Of a stretch of 64,000 nt of DNA, positions 49,315 to 61,707 are shown piece by piece. Source of the DNA: Erythrophleum ivorense (lineage: Eukaryota; Streptophyta; Magnoliopsida; Fabales; Fabaceae); contig JAIUCV010000011.1 of the NCBI GenBank assembly GCA_026724425.1, forward strand, positions 7,151,501-7,215,500, written 5' to 3'. Within the stretch, counting starts at the first letter, position 1; each line of letters starts with the position of its first letter. Both the position numbers and the translations under genes were made by a program. A model generated the notes under the pieces. The model had not been told where the DNA came from. It was given only the letters and a program-made list of their open reading frames with translations, and did no database searches.

Positions 49315-50935
49315 AAGAGCATGATAACATGAAGAGTGCATGGTGCACGCCGAACCCCCCACCCAGAAAGCAACATCATTATAAGCATTGATTCTGCAAT
49401 GGAGGGCGTAGACAAGAAAGTGGGTCTTCACTACGATGGACAATACAAAAAACCTGCTTCAATTATTTACGTTCTTTTTGGAAGGCATTCGCTGTGTAAT
49501 CTGCTAAGAACGGATATAGTATAAATGTGGTCACGGTTTCATCCCTTTTACTTTCTCTTTTGTCAACGTGGACTACCGAAAATTTTATATTCTCATTCAT
49601 GCATTGCCTTCTCAACTTGGTATAAAATTCGTTTAAGTATATTTGGTTTAAAAATTTTAAAAAGGTCGAGGTCTCGATCAAGCACATATAGTCTTTCACA
49701 TCTTTTAAAAAGCCTACAACATTCAGGAATACGTTAATACATTTCTTTTTTTATTTGTTTTAATTTAATTCCAACTGAAATTTGAACACGAACTCTTTAA
49801 ACTCGAAGACAACTCTTATATCAATGAGCCCCAAAGCTCATTAGTTAAATGTTTATTTTACATATTATATTTCTTCTTCCAAAATTAATATTTTTAATTT
49901 TTCTAAACAATACAAAATATCCAAATACAAAAATTAACATTTTTTTTCTTAGAATGTGAAACCTATACCTATTGACTACCCGTAAAGAGTCTTCTCCAAA
50001 CGGCTCTGATAGGGCTAGGACTGCTGAAGCCGAACTTTGGTTTGTTGGGGGACTTCCACCATTTCTTATTCTCATCTTCTTGCCATGTGGTTTTTCTTTT
50101 ATTGCAGAGCTCTTTTACCACTGTCTGAGGAGTTTCTCTTCTTCTATGGAAGCTTTGCCTCTTTCACTATAGAAGGTTTTCTCTCTTTGTGAATAAGAGC
50201 TTCAAATTTTGGGATAGATTTTTTAAGATTTACAATCTCGTTCATCAAATCTACAACAAAGAGTATCAAATCTTGAAGGCTTAATCCTTAAATTTACAAT
50301 TTGTCCATCAAATCTTAAGGAAGAAGACTATAGAAGGTTTTAATTTTCAAAAAGGGTTGAGAGATTTGTTGCCTCTCATGTGTATATATCTTTTAGTTAT
50401 TGTAAATTTCACAGTTGTTTACTTTTTTTGGGGGGGGGGGGGGGGATGTTTAGTTTTGGATTATAAATTTTCTTGGTTTAATTTTAAAAAATGATCTAAA
50501 GATGTGTTGGCTGTGTTTTTAGTTCTTGCACTTAGTTTAAGAAGAACAAACCTTATAAGTGATTTGTTCTTAAGTTCTGGCAAGTAATATTTGCTTGTAA
50601 GATCTTGACGTCTCTTCTCAGATGAAGTGTCGCTTTTGACCATTGAAAAAGACATCTCGAATAGTCATAGTCACTTTATTAATGGTTCAGCCGGAGACGC
50701 CTTTTTTTTGGGTGGGGGGATAGTAAGAGGAGGCCTTGAGTTATATATGACTTTCTTTTTTAATTACGTTCTCCACATGACATTTATTGTCTGACAAGGC
50801 CCAGCGTAAACCTAAATGAAAGGAGACCCCAAAAAAAAAGCCCAAATTGTCAAAAGGAAAAATCCTGATCATAAGTTGTGGCTACGTGGCACCTGTGACC
50901 TATGTGATCCTAGCGCCATGGCCACGCACGAGCGC
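48791..50935. other. Intergenic DNA with microsatellites
   Basis: (TA)n at 48916-48949, (GA)n at 49287-49315, G16 at 50430-50445. The 100-codon minus frame at 49141-49443 is a shadow of the GA repeat (poly Ser-Leu). Other small frames have no supporting features. Confidence 0.4.
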
Positions 50936-51115
50936 AGATTGTCTGAATTGCACTAGAAGTGAGGAGGATCTTAGTTGTTGGATGAATCTCATGAACCAGA
51001 AGAAGCCATGTCGCCTATTAAGTCAAAATGGGTCGTTTCACCTTGCAGAATGGTGTGTTTTGACAAGCCAAATCTCCCCACTCCAGGCACAACAAATACA
51101 AAGGGTTTGGGTAAA
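50936..51115. repeat. Inverted partner of 58600-58735
   Basis: This stretch matches the reverse complement of about 58600-58735. Shared words are GAAGTGAGGAGGATCT, ATTAAGTCAAAATG and CAAGCCAAATCTCCCCA. The two copies lie on either side of the receptor-kinase pseudogene and its copia insertion. A minus-strand frame here reads GRFGLSKHTILQG and the other copy reads GRFGLLKCALLK, so they may descend from a coding or transposon sequence I cannot name. Confidence 0.7.
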
Positions 51116-51279
51116 GCCAGAGCACACAAAGATACCCACCCCTCTTCTACGAGCAAAAACTCAGAAACCCAAGCCCATTTATAGGCATTTATATCAAGTC
51201 CCTCAATGGTTAAAACATGATAAACATTCTTGACTTCAAAAAATCGACAAATTGTACTGTCACCGAGAATCAGTATCAT

Positions 51280-51985
51280 GATTTTAAAGTATCACCACTA
51301 CGAGACTCATTATAATCCTTATTTTCATCAACAGAAAGCAAAATCTCGCCAAAATCTCCATCTTACTTACATCATAACTTCTCTCAATCATAGGGTCAAT
51401 GATTTGTTGCACCTATGATGTCATCCCATTTCCTCTATTCTTCTTCTCTCTCACCCATGTTACTAGCCTTCTATGATGTGAACCCACTCTATCAACCCTC
51501 TGTTCTTCTTCTCCCTCACTCCATCATACATCTTTCTCCAATCAAGAGAGTTGTTGTTGGAAACAAGATCTTCTACCAAGAGCCCTTCTTCATATACTCA
51601 TACACTAACATTCTGTTCTTTCCCTTTGCACAATACCCTCACATGTCAATCAAGTTCATGTGATTAAGCCTTCCAATTATGTTGATTTTAGCTATAAACT
51701 CACTTTCTCCTTAGTTAGCTTGGTTAAGTCTCTTGATTGTTGCAACTTGTTGATCCTTCAATACACCTTTATATATGATTCCTCTAACACTCCTTCCAAT
51801 CTCTTCATTGAAACCTTTTGTTGCCTCTTTCAACTCAAAGTAGCTATATATCCTGAACCCAATTGCAGTAAGATGATGATAACTATGCTGATCTACACTA
51901 GACTTTTTCTAAGTTAGACACCAAACTAGGAAGATGCATACAATTTCAAAGGCTTTAATTGCTAACACTAACCAAATCTTCACTA
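51280..51985 (-). pseudogene. Receptor-like kinase pseudogene (ZmPK1/G-type lectin type), membrane and kinase part
   Basis: The minus strand starts at the copia insertion with KIWLVLAIKAFEIVCIFLVW, a membrane segment like that of ZmPK1-type kinases. It continues with the kinase N-lobe: FELKEATKGFNEEIGRSVRG, GVLKDQQVATIKRL, IIGRLNHMNLIDM, GYCAKGKNRMLVYEYMKKGS and SLDWRKMYD. It then jumps to the end of the C-lobe: VTWVREKKN, VQQIIDPMIERSYDVSKMEI and MSLVVVIL (for MSQVVEML). The catalytic HRD and DFG segments are deleted, the glycine loop reads GRSVRG, and there are several stops and frameshifts. It cannot encode an active kinase. Its ectodomain continues across the copia element at 58153. The plus-strand frames at 51415-51917 are antisense shadows. 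Confidence 0.85.
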
Positions 51986-52199
51986 TGTTGGTTTAACTGA
52001 TTCAGAAGTTTAGTGGCATGTGTCTTTTATGATTCTAATGCGTGGATTTTTGAACTTATATAGTTTGTTAAGTCAGTATCTTAGTGGCCAGATATTTCCA
52101 CATTTATATTTGAGTCATGGATAAGTGGTCCTTGTTTTTAGCTTTTCTTTGTTAGTGTCAGCTTTTTTTAAGAGCCATGTTGTATTGCTTATCGGTGCA

Positions 52200-53615
52200 T
52201 GATAACTCCCTAATTTGTGGTATAAAACGAGATTTTATTTAAGATCAAATTAGGGAGGCAAGTGCTTTCTTCTTGATTAATAGAGTTAAAAATGAATTCA
52301 ATCACACAAAAGAAAGAAAGTGTTCTATTGTATTATCTTTAGCAGTTTAAGCCTCACTCTATGATTGATTTCAATTTCAGAAAAGATAAAAGAAGAAAGA
52401 AAGAATTGAGAAAAGAGAAGGAAGCTGAGAAGTGAGAAAGTACAAGTGGATCAAGCATTCTCGCTATAGCGAGGATTCAACTCGCTATGGCGAGAACACA
52501 CTTTCGCTATAGCGAGTGAGGTACTTCGCCACAGCGAAGTCGCGAAGCATACAAATTCTAGGGAGAAACTCGCCATAGCGCAGTAGTAGCGAGGACAGCA
52601 GAAAATTTGGGAACTTATGAAATCTCGCTATGGCGAGGATAGCGAGAAGCACTCCTCGCCATAGCGAGATCAGACCCTAAAACGCATAGTTTAATTTAGC
52701 AAACTAGAAAAGTCGAGGAAAGCCTAGGGTTTGATTCATTCAGCATGCAGAGGGAGTTCTGGCCGACTAGGAGAGAAGAAAACACATCAAGGGTGTTGGA
52801 GAAGCTTCAATTTGATCAGGAATTCGTTGATTCTGTTGATTTTCCTTCCGATTAGGTGTTTCTACTCCATCTCCCCTCTTAGTTGATGATAATTAATATG
52901 TCTGCTGAATTTGTCTGTGGATTTCAAGCCATGAGCGGCTAACTTTTGTAATCCTTAGGGATTTTATGAACCTTTACTCTGTAGAGATTATTTTCCCTTG
53001 TTGATTCTGCAGTTATTGGAATTTATAGTGTTTAATCTGAAATATATTTCATTCTATTGGGTGGCCTCCTTTAGTTGATTGTGGATTAAGTAATTAACCT
53101 TTGACGGAAGGAAATTGCTTATAGACCATTGGTTAAACAACTTAGGATTAGATATAATCTAATTTGCACTTGAGATAGAGATATCCTCAAGGGCTCTAGG
53201 TAGTCAAAAAAAGGTCTGCACTTAAGCATTTATTAACCACTCCTTGAGATATCAAGCGTGAGTGGATATAAGGGTTCAATTGGATCGAAAGACAATTGCA
53301 CCTACTTCAACCTTGACTCTAGTAATTACATTAAGCTGTTTAATTAAAAGGAAAATAATCAACAATTGATATAAAGGGGATTAAAATTCCTAAGGAGTTT
53401 CTAATTGCATACTTTCAATTATATTCATCATTTATTACTTGCCTTTACGTAATTTTCATAAATCCATTTGCAATTTGATTGTTTAACTAAAATGAAAGTG
53501 AGAACTCTAATGCCTAATCGCAAATTGTGCTAATTCTCTGAGGGAACGACCTTGATTCATCACGTACTACGATTGCGACCCGTACACTTGCGGTGTCATA
53601 TTTTAGTGAGCATCA
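52200..53615 (+). mobile_element. Solo LTR (1416 bp) nested in the copia 5' LTR
   Basis: It runs from TGATAACTCCC to TTTAGTGAGCATCA between GTGCA (52195-52199) and GTACA (53616-53620), a target duplication with one mismatch. The copia 3' LTR gives the uninterrupted site. Same family as the LTR at 35169-36743. It contains at least seven imperfect palindromes of the CTCGCTATAGCGAG type between 52460 and 52668. Confidence 0.9.
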
Positions 53616-53716
53616 GTACAGCAAAAAATAAAAGAAAAATTAAGCATTTTTTTCTTTGCTTTTGCCTCTATCTTTTATTTCTTGAAAACAACTTCTCTCC
53701 TTTGTTCCTAACATTT

Positions 53717-53728
53717 ATGATATCAGAG
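53717..53728 (+). other. Primer-binding site of the copia element
   Basis: TGATATCAGAGC just after the 5' LTR end CCTAACA. It matches TGGTATCAGAGC with one substitution. Position and sequence agree with initiator-Met priming. Confidence 0.75.
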
Positions 53729-53852
53729 CTCCCACGAGGTTTCAATCCTTGTTTCTTTCCTATTGTATAGAAGAGGCAGAGAAAAAGAGAGAGAGAGTTG
53801 AAACATAAGAGCAAGTGTGAGAAAACAAAGTGAGTGCAATCTCCATTACGAA

Positions 53853-56800
53853 ATGGTAGCAAATGGTGTGGCTTCATCATCTCAATCCCTTTTTCCAATC
53901 TTTAAAAGGGTAAATTACCTTTTTTAGAATCTGAAGATGAAAACTCTCTTCAAGTCTCAAGAACTATGGGACTTTGTGGAGAATGGCTTCGTTGACATAC
54001 AACCAGCAAAGCCCAATCAACGGCTACATGAAACTCATAAGAAGGACTCCAAGGCTTTGTTTATAATTTAACAAGCACTCCATGATGATATCTTTCCTAG
54101 AATTGCAATAGAAACAACTTCCAACAAGGCATGAGAGACTTTATAGCAAGAGTATTTCAGAGACAAAAAGGTAATCATGGTTAAATTGCAAACATTGCGC
54201 CATGATTTTGAAACCTTGTTCATGAAAAATACTGAATCAATACAAGATTATATGTCTAAAGTGTCTAGCATTGTTAATCTTATGAACTTTGATGGTGAAA
54301 AAATTAGTGATAAAATTGTTGTGACAAACGTATTGAGGACTCTAACTATAAAATTTGAGCATGTAGTTGTTGTCATTAAAGAGTCTAGAGTCTAGAGACT
54401 TGTTTAAATTCTCTTTTAACAAATTATTGAGTTCCCTATTAGCTCATGAAGATAGGCTAAATATATCCCAAGAAAAGAGTATAGAAAAGGGATTTCATAT
54501 GAATGAAGATTCTTCTTCTAACAAAGAGAAATATGAAAATAGTGCTTACAGAAGTAGAAGATTTTGAGGCAAAAGACGTGGTGGTGGAAGAGGAAGAGGG
54601 AGATCTAGTGAGTCACAATAATACAAGAGTGTAATCCAATGCCAATATTGTAAAAATATGGTCATAAAGAAGCTAAATGTTGGAGCAAGCAAAAAGATGA
54701 GCAAAAGGTTGTCAATTTCACAAAAAAAAATAGAAAAGAAAAGTAAGTTGTTCATATCTTATTCCCTTATTACACATGCCTTAAATAATATTTGGTTCAT
54801 TGATAGTAGATGCTCAAATTATATGTCTAGTTCAAAGTCCTTATTTAGAGATCTTGATGAAATATGGGAAAGTGAAATTTGGGTTAAAGATGACAAGCAA
54901 GTTCGAGTTAAAGGGAAAGGTATGATTACTATTAAAACTATACAAAGTGATGTTAAACTTTTCTATGATGTGCAATTTGTGCCTAGTATAACTCATAACT
55001 TGTTAAATGTTGGACAATTGATATGTAATGGATATTCTATACTGTTTGATGATGATTTATTACTATTTCTAATAAAAAAAATCTAGTAATACCATAGCAA
55101 TTATCCAAATGACAAAAACTAAAATGCTCCCTCTTGATGTTTCAAATGTAATGAGTACTACCTTTGTTATTAAGGGGAATAATAAGGCTAAATTGTGGTA
55201 TTTAAGATATAGGCATTTGAACATAAATGGTTTAAGACTCTTGAGTCAGAAAGAAATGGTTGCTGGCTTGCCAAAAATTGGTGAACTTGATTTTTGTAAA
55301 GGCTATATATATGGAAAGCAAAGTAGGAAATCATTTCCTATTGGACAAATCATTAAGGGCCTCTAATTGTCTTGAACTTGTGCATGTTGATTTGTGTGGG
55401 CCAATAAAAATTAAATCGTTAGGTGGAAGTAGTTATTTTTTATTATTTACTTATGATTATAATTGTATAAGTTAGATTTATTTCTTGAAGTTCAAATCAG
55501 AAATCTTTGAGAACTTCAAGAAATTCAAGGCATTAGTAGAGAAGCAAAGTGGCAAAAGTATAAAAACACTTTAAAAACACTTTAGACTGACAGAGGAGGT
55601 GAGTTTTTATCTAATGATTTGATTGCATTTTGTGATGAGAATGTTATTCACAGGGAACTTACAGCACCATATACACCAGAACAAAATGGTGTCATAAAGC
55701 AGAAAAATAAAACAATGGTAGAGATGGCTTGAAGCTTATTGAAAGCAAAAAATCTCTTAAACTAGTTTTGGGGAGAAGTAGTTGCATTGCAATTGTGGTA
55801 TATATCTTAAACATCTCTCCAACAAAGGCTATTTTGAATAAGACACCATATGAAACTTGGACAGGTAAGAAGCCTCGGGTAAGCCACTTAAAAATTTTCA
55901 ATCGTATATCATATGCTTTAGTTAATTCTCATTCTAAATTTGATGGAAAATATGAAAAGTGCATTTTTATTTTCTATAGTCCTCAATTCAAAGCATATTG
56001 CCTATATAATCTTGTAAATGGCAAAGCAATAGTAAACAGGAATTTTGTGTTCAATAAAGAGGCTAATTAGGAGTGGAATATTGACACGGAAGGCATTCCT
56101 ATTCAAATCCCTATAAAGTTTGATGATAGACAAGCAACAACACCACCATTAGCAAGTCCAAATTCTTCTTTACCTTTCTTACTTAGTGAAAGAAATACTC
56201 TAAGATCAATAAGTTCCTTAACATCAAGATCCTCTAGTGAAACACCACCATGAAAATTTAGATCTTTAATGGGCATTTATTCTTCTTATGGCTTTGCTTT
56301 ATATGTCTCTAACCCTAACTTGTTTTGAAGAAGCAATAAAACAATTTTAGTGGCAAAATGTTATGAAAGAGGATATGCAAGCCATTAAGAAGAATTCAAT
56401 ATAGGAGTTAGTTGATATCCCTTAAGATAAAAATGTTATAGGGCTCAAGTGGGTATTCCAAATTAAGTATAATACTAATGGAAGTATTCAAAAGCACAAA
56501 GTTCGGCTTGTTGCTGAGGGATACTCATAACAACAAGGTATGGATTTTAAGGAAACTTTTTCTCTGGCTACTCAATTTGAAATTATAAGAGTTATTTTAT
56601 CCTTGGTTGCTCAATTGCAATTACATGTGTATCAACTTGATGTAAAGTCTACTTTTTTAAATGGTGAGTTAGAAGAGGAGGTTTATGTTTCTCAACCTCA
56701 ATACTTTGTTATTAATGGCAATAAAAGCAAAGTTTACAAGTAAGAAAAGCTCTTTATAGGCTAAAGCAAGCTCCACAAGCATGGTATAGTAAAATTAACT

Positions 56801-57845
56801 CTTTCTTTCATAATAGTGGATTCAAAATGAGTGAAAACGAGCCCACTCTTTACTTTAAGCAACAAGATAATGGAGAATTTATTGTGGTTTGTCTTTATGT
56901 AGATCATATGATTTATATGGGTTCTTCAAAGTTTTTAATTGATGATTTTAAGACTTGCATGATGAGAAACTTCGAGATGACAAACTTAGGCTTATTGTAA
57001 TATTTTTTGGGACTTGAAGTGATGCAAAGTGAAAATGAAATCTTTGTGAGTTAAAAGAAATATGTTGCAAAGCTTTTGAAAATGTTTAATATGACAAATT
57101 ATGAAGTGGTAGCTATACTAATGAATATCTATGAAAAGTTACAATGTGAAGATGGGATAGAAAAGGCTAATCCAAAATTGTACAGAAGTTTAGTTAATAG
57201 GTTAAATTATCTGACTCACACCAAACTTGATATTGCTTTCTCTGTTAATATTGTTTCTAGGTTTATAAATGATCCTACAAAGTAACACTTTGGTGCTGGA
57301 AAAAAGATTCTTCGTTATGTGGCTGGAACAGATAATTTTGGCATTTGGTACTCTAAAATATCAAATTTTAGATTAATTGGCTTTACAAATAATGATTGGA
57401 TAAGGTGTTTAGATAATTGAAAGAGCAGTTTAGGCAATGCTTTTAGCCTTGGTTCAGAAGTAGTGACAGGGAGTTCAAAGAAACAAGGGAAAATGGCCTT
57501 ATCATCATCTGAAGCAAAATAAATAGCAGCAACCTCAGTAGCACAAAGTTTTGTGGCTAAGAAAACTTCTTGTTGATTTGCATCAATAGCAAAAGGAAGC
57601 TATAGAGATATTTTGTGATAACAAATCCATAATTGCAATGGCAAATAATCCAATTTTTCATAGGAGAATTAAGCATTTTGATGTGCAACATCACTTCATT
57701 TGGCAATTGATACCTGATAAAAAAATGGAGTTGAAATTATGACACAAATGAGCAAGTAACTGATATCTTTACAAAGTCCCTTCCTGAAGCCAAGCATCAA
57801 TTTTTTACATCACAATTAGGAGTCTGTGATTTTGAATCAAGAAGG
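53853..57845 (+). pseudogene. Ty1/copia polyprotein pseudogene (gag-protease-integrase-RT-RNase H)
   Basis: It begins MVANGVASSSQSLFP. The domains are in copia order. Gag (to about 54620) includes KSQELWDFVENGFVD. The zinc knuckle (about 54636-54683) is broken by a frameshift. In the protease (about 54795) the active site DSG reads DSR. The integrase has LWYLRYRHLN, DLCGPIKIKSLGG and YTPEQNGV. The reverse transcriptase has GLKWVFQIKYN and LHVYQLDVKSTFLNGELEEE, with YVDD changed to YVDH (about 56900). RNase H ends near KHFDVQHHFIWQLI. Stops and frameshifts throughout show that the element is dead. Confidence 0.92.
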
Positions 57846-58152
57846 AGTGTTAGTTTGACTTATTTAAAAGTTTAGTGGCACGTGTCTTTATGGTTTTGTT
57901 AAGTGGGTCTTTGAACCTATCTAGTTTGTTGAGTCAATAGCTTAATAGTCAAATATTTCTGCATTTATATTTGAGTCATGGATAAATGGTCCTTGTTTTT
58001 AGCTTCTCTTTGTCAGTGTTAGCTCTATTTAAGAGCCACGTTGTATTGCTTATTAGTGTAATAGAAAATAAAAGAAAGTTTGAGCAATTTTTCTTTATTT
58101 TTACCTCTATCTTTTTTTCCTCGAAAACAACTTCTCTCTTTCGTTCCTAACA

Positions 58153-58340
58153 GACTAAAACACTATCATGTCTTAAGGCATACACTTTCTTAAGTTTTAT
58201 GGAGTTAACATGTCCACACTTGATATCAAATTCTTCAAAAGTAAGAAAATAAGTTGAATTTGGGCAGTCTCGAGTGAAAAGCTCCATGGAAAGCTAGGGA
58301 AAGATTACCATTGAGCAAAAGTAGGGGAAGGATTGCTATT
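58153..58340 (-). pseudogene. Receptor-like kinase pseudogene, end of the extracellular part
   Basis: Read toward the copia insertion on the minus strand it gives LLLNGNLSLAFHGAFHSRLP, close to the LFNG...LRLPK text near the end of the ectodomain of ZmPK1-type kinases. A frame change follows, then text ending HDSVL. Leaving out the copia element and one target copy, this joins V-KIWLVLAIK of the membrane segment. I could not follow the lectin and S-locus domains farther right, so the 5' part is deleted or too decayed. Confidence 0.6.
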
Positions 58341-61300
58341 TGAACAAAAGGTCTTTGAATAACATAAGTAATTGCCTTATTCTTGTCAAAAGTATATGCG
58401 TATAGATCCATTGAAGTGAGGATCTATAAACTTCTCCTGAAGTGAGAAACTTCAAGGGATTTTTTATTATTAGAAAAGAAAAAAATTATGTTAAAAAATA
58501 AAAAATGAGAGATGTGAAACACTTCATCCTCCTGCAATTTAGAGATTCCAAATTCAAGGTATATTGGAAATGCATGTTCCATTTTTGCTGTACTTGGAAT
58601 GGGGAGATTTGGCTTGTTGAAATGTGCCCTTTTGAAAATTGAAATGGTGCATTTTGACTTAATGGGCAACGTAGCTTCGTCTTGTCCATGATATTCATCT
58701 AATAGATGAGATCCTCCTCACTTCAGGCATAAGTCAAAGATAGCCAATTTAGAGGATCAACAATGAAGCAAACTAGATTATCTCTCAATAATGTTTTTCC
58801 CATAATCAATTAGAATATTCATGATCAATAACAAATCATGACTTCCACCTCTCTATGTCTTTATCCCCTACCCTTTATAGGTAAAAATCTTAGAATGCAT
58901 ATGATCTAATATAATGTCTACTCTAGTTACTTCAAGTCTTACATAGGAACTATGATTTCACTTTCAGCTATGCTCCATAAAGAATGGAATTTTGTCTCCA
59001 TCACAACAAACCCTTCTTGTGAAGCTCGTAATGATCCAAATAATGATGATGATTAGGAAAGGCTAAGGAACCATAATTGTTTGTCCCCTGGGTAAGTTTT
59101 AATAATTTTCTTAGTCTCATCTTCTCCATTTATTCAACAAATTATTTTTAACTTATTTCTGAATTAGGGTTTTGTTGCAAGCTATAATAATACTTAATTA
59201 CTCATTATTGGTGTTATATTAAATTTCATACTCTACTTTAGTAAGGGTATTATTAATTGTAAGGGAAATAGCATTTTACTATTTTTATCTCTACTTCTAA
59301 TTGCAATATCTCCTTAATTTAAAAAGATTGTTATCAACCTCCTATATTTATTAACTCCATTGCCACAAAAATATTATATTATTTATCTAAATTTAGAAAT
59401 TTAATTACGTAGATTTATTAGAATACTTTTCTTATTATTTAATATCTTTTTTTTATACAAGAATTTCTCTCTCTTGGCCAAGCTTAATAACTGTTAGGTA
59501 GTAGTTCATCAAGCTATAACATTGGAAAACTACTCTCTTGCTTTTTTTATTCTATATATTATACTCATCTATCAAGAAAGTCTTGTCAGTGGCTTGACTA
59601 TCTGAGTAAAACCCTAATGTCTCTGTTTAACAGTTTGCCAAACTAAGGAAGCTTCTAGTTTCTAAGACAAAAATTGTCTGAAAATATACTGGTCTTTGAG
59701 ACTAATATAATCTGTAAAATTATCCTAGGCCATCATCTCCTAAGAGAATTGTTGTAATATAACTATAGACTCTTTGTAACTTTGTGAGATCTACTGTGAC
59801 CCCTAGGTTTACTATGATCTCTCAGAACCTTGCTAAAGTTTATTGCAACCTATTATAATATGTTAGGATCTATTACAATCCATCTCTGAGAGGTTTTAGA
59901 GCCTAAGATCACTATATCTATAAATAAAATTCATACTCACTAATTCTGGCAACAATTACCCATAATCTCTAAACCTAAAATCATATGTCTACTAAGCTCT
60001 TCCTTTGAAGTGGGTCATGTAACCATTGGCATTTCTATAACTATTCCTCATACCTTAAGAAGCGATGACATTGAGAGATGTATTAAGAATGTTACATATA
60101 CTAAATGTTGATGAATGTATTAGTATGATATAGCTATTAATGCATGAGATGGACTATGTAGTGCAACAGGAAGTATGTGTAAATTGGATGAAAGGGCTTA
60201 TATTTTGATCCAAGCTTTTTTACATGTAATGAAATTAATAGAAATGAAGTTTATGATGATTGGAATATGCTCAAAGTAGAATAATTTCATTTGGATACTA
60301 ATTGAACCATTTCGCACCCAAGATTAGTCTTTAAAATGGCCTAAGTTATATGTCTACCAAAAGTGGCCCAAATGACTTACTTTGGATCTAAAATTTGCAA
60401 TTAAACCCTTAATAGAGCTTTTTAACAAGTCAAGAATGAGAATTTTTAAAACTTTATATAATATTTTATAAATTTTCAAAGTTTAAAAAATTATGCAAAT
60501 TGGTCCCTAATACTGTTTATACTATCAAGTTTTAGTTTTTCATGTTTTTGAGGGGTCAAATGAACTCAATTATTCATAAAATTTTACAGGCATGAAGTTC
60601 ATATCCCAAGGTTTCCATAAATACATAATTTGTGCAAATCAGAATTCTGCAACCCAAGATATGAATTTTCAATGTTTGTGCAGAATTATGGATTCCATTG
60701 TCAATTTTGGCTTAAGCAACTCCTTGGGTGTTCCACGTGCAATATATGATAAAATGGACTAAAACAAGTTTGTTTATGATAAATATTTAATATTTTTTTG
60801 TTTATTTATTTTTCATCTTCTCCAATTAATCTATTCATGCATGACCTTTAAATTTTACCATTCCCCATACTTTTTTGTATAATCTAGCAAAAGAACTCTT
60901 TCCTTATCTTGCTTTCTATCCATAAACAATTATTGCCAATTAGGTTCATCTTCTTGTAGTGTTGGTTGCTCTTGGGAATGAGCTTTGGAATTCAAAGTAG
61001 GATAATGGGTCTAATTTTGACTTTCTCATGAACAATTTAGCCAAGGCAATGACTAACTTTGAGATACCTTTGATGTTCCCAATCTCATCACCTTTTTCAT
61101 CTTCTAATTCATCTTTGGAAGTGAAAAAGGTGAGTAAGAGTGGAAGTAGTCATATTAAGCCAAAGGGTGTGAGCAATGATAAAATTTGAAAGCCATGAAA
61201 GAATAGATTGGTTGGAAAAGATGTAGAGGAGGGCAAAAGGGGTACTAAATAATAGGAAGGTGTGTTAGTAGTTTTACATGATTAAAATATCTAAATTTAG

Positions 61301-61705
61301 AAAATAAGTTGCTTATTATGATGGGACTAATAAATCAGGGGTCAATTGTAATTTTTTTAAAAGAAAATATCATAGAGGGTAAGTGTAATTTCCCTAATTT
61401 TTGGTAATTCTTATATTCTTACTCTTGATCTTATTATACTACAGTGAATTTTATAGTGAGAGGCAATGAAAGCTAAATAATGGCACCATCAAAGATTGTG
61501 GAAGGACTATGGAATCCCTTGTTTTTAACTGCGTGGAGTTAGAATTTTGTCTTGAATCTTGATCCCAGTTTTCTTATCTACTGCAATTAGCATTTAAACG
61601 TTTGATGATGAACTTCTACCTGCCAAAATGCTGTTCATAACACTTCAATCTAGAGTTCTTATTCTTTTGGAAAGTTAACTCTGGGAAAAAACTACAGGTC
61701 AGAAT
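58341..61705. other. Intergenic DNA, no gene recognised
   Basis: 58600-58735 is the inverted partner of 50936-51115. A plus-strand stretch at about 61010-61190 reads FDFLMNNLAKAMTNFEIPLM and continues to a TGA, looking coding but unrecognised and short. At about 61594-61620 RLMMNFYLP may be a trace of the PetC exon upstream of the called part. The rest is AT-rich. Confidence 0.35.
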
Positions 61706-61707
61706 TT

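Larger units (their letters stand above)
51986..58152 (+). mobile_element. Decayed Ty1/copia retrotransposon inserted in the receptor-kinase pseudogene
   Basis: The 5' LTR is 51986-52199 plus 53621-53713 (307 bp once the nested insert is left out). The 3' LTR is 57848-58152 (305 bp). Both run TGTTRG...CCTAACA. Flanks CACTA (51981-51985) and GACTA (58153-58157) are a target duplication with one mismatch. A primer site resembling TGATATCAGAGC follows the 5' LTR, and GAATCAAGAAGGAG precedes the 3' LTR. The two LTRs differ at many positions (by eye clearly below 90% identity), so the insertion is old. Confidence 0.92.

Noticed and set aside
49141..49443. 100-codon minus-strand frame
   Set aside because: Its core is a translated (GA)n repeat (poly Ser-Leu), and there are no other gene features.
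51415..51917. Two plus-strand frames of 82 and 85 codons
   Set aside because: Antisense to the receptor-kinase remnant, whose minus-strand protein similarity is clear.
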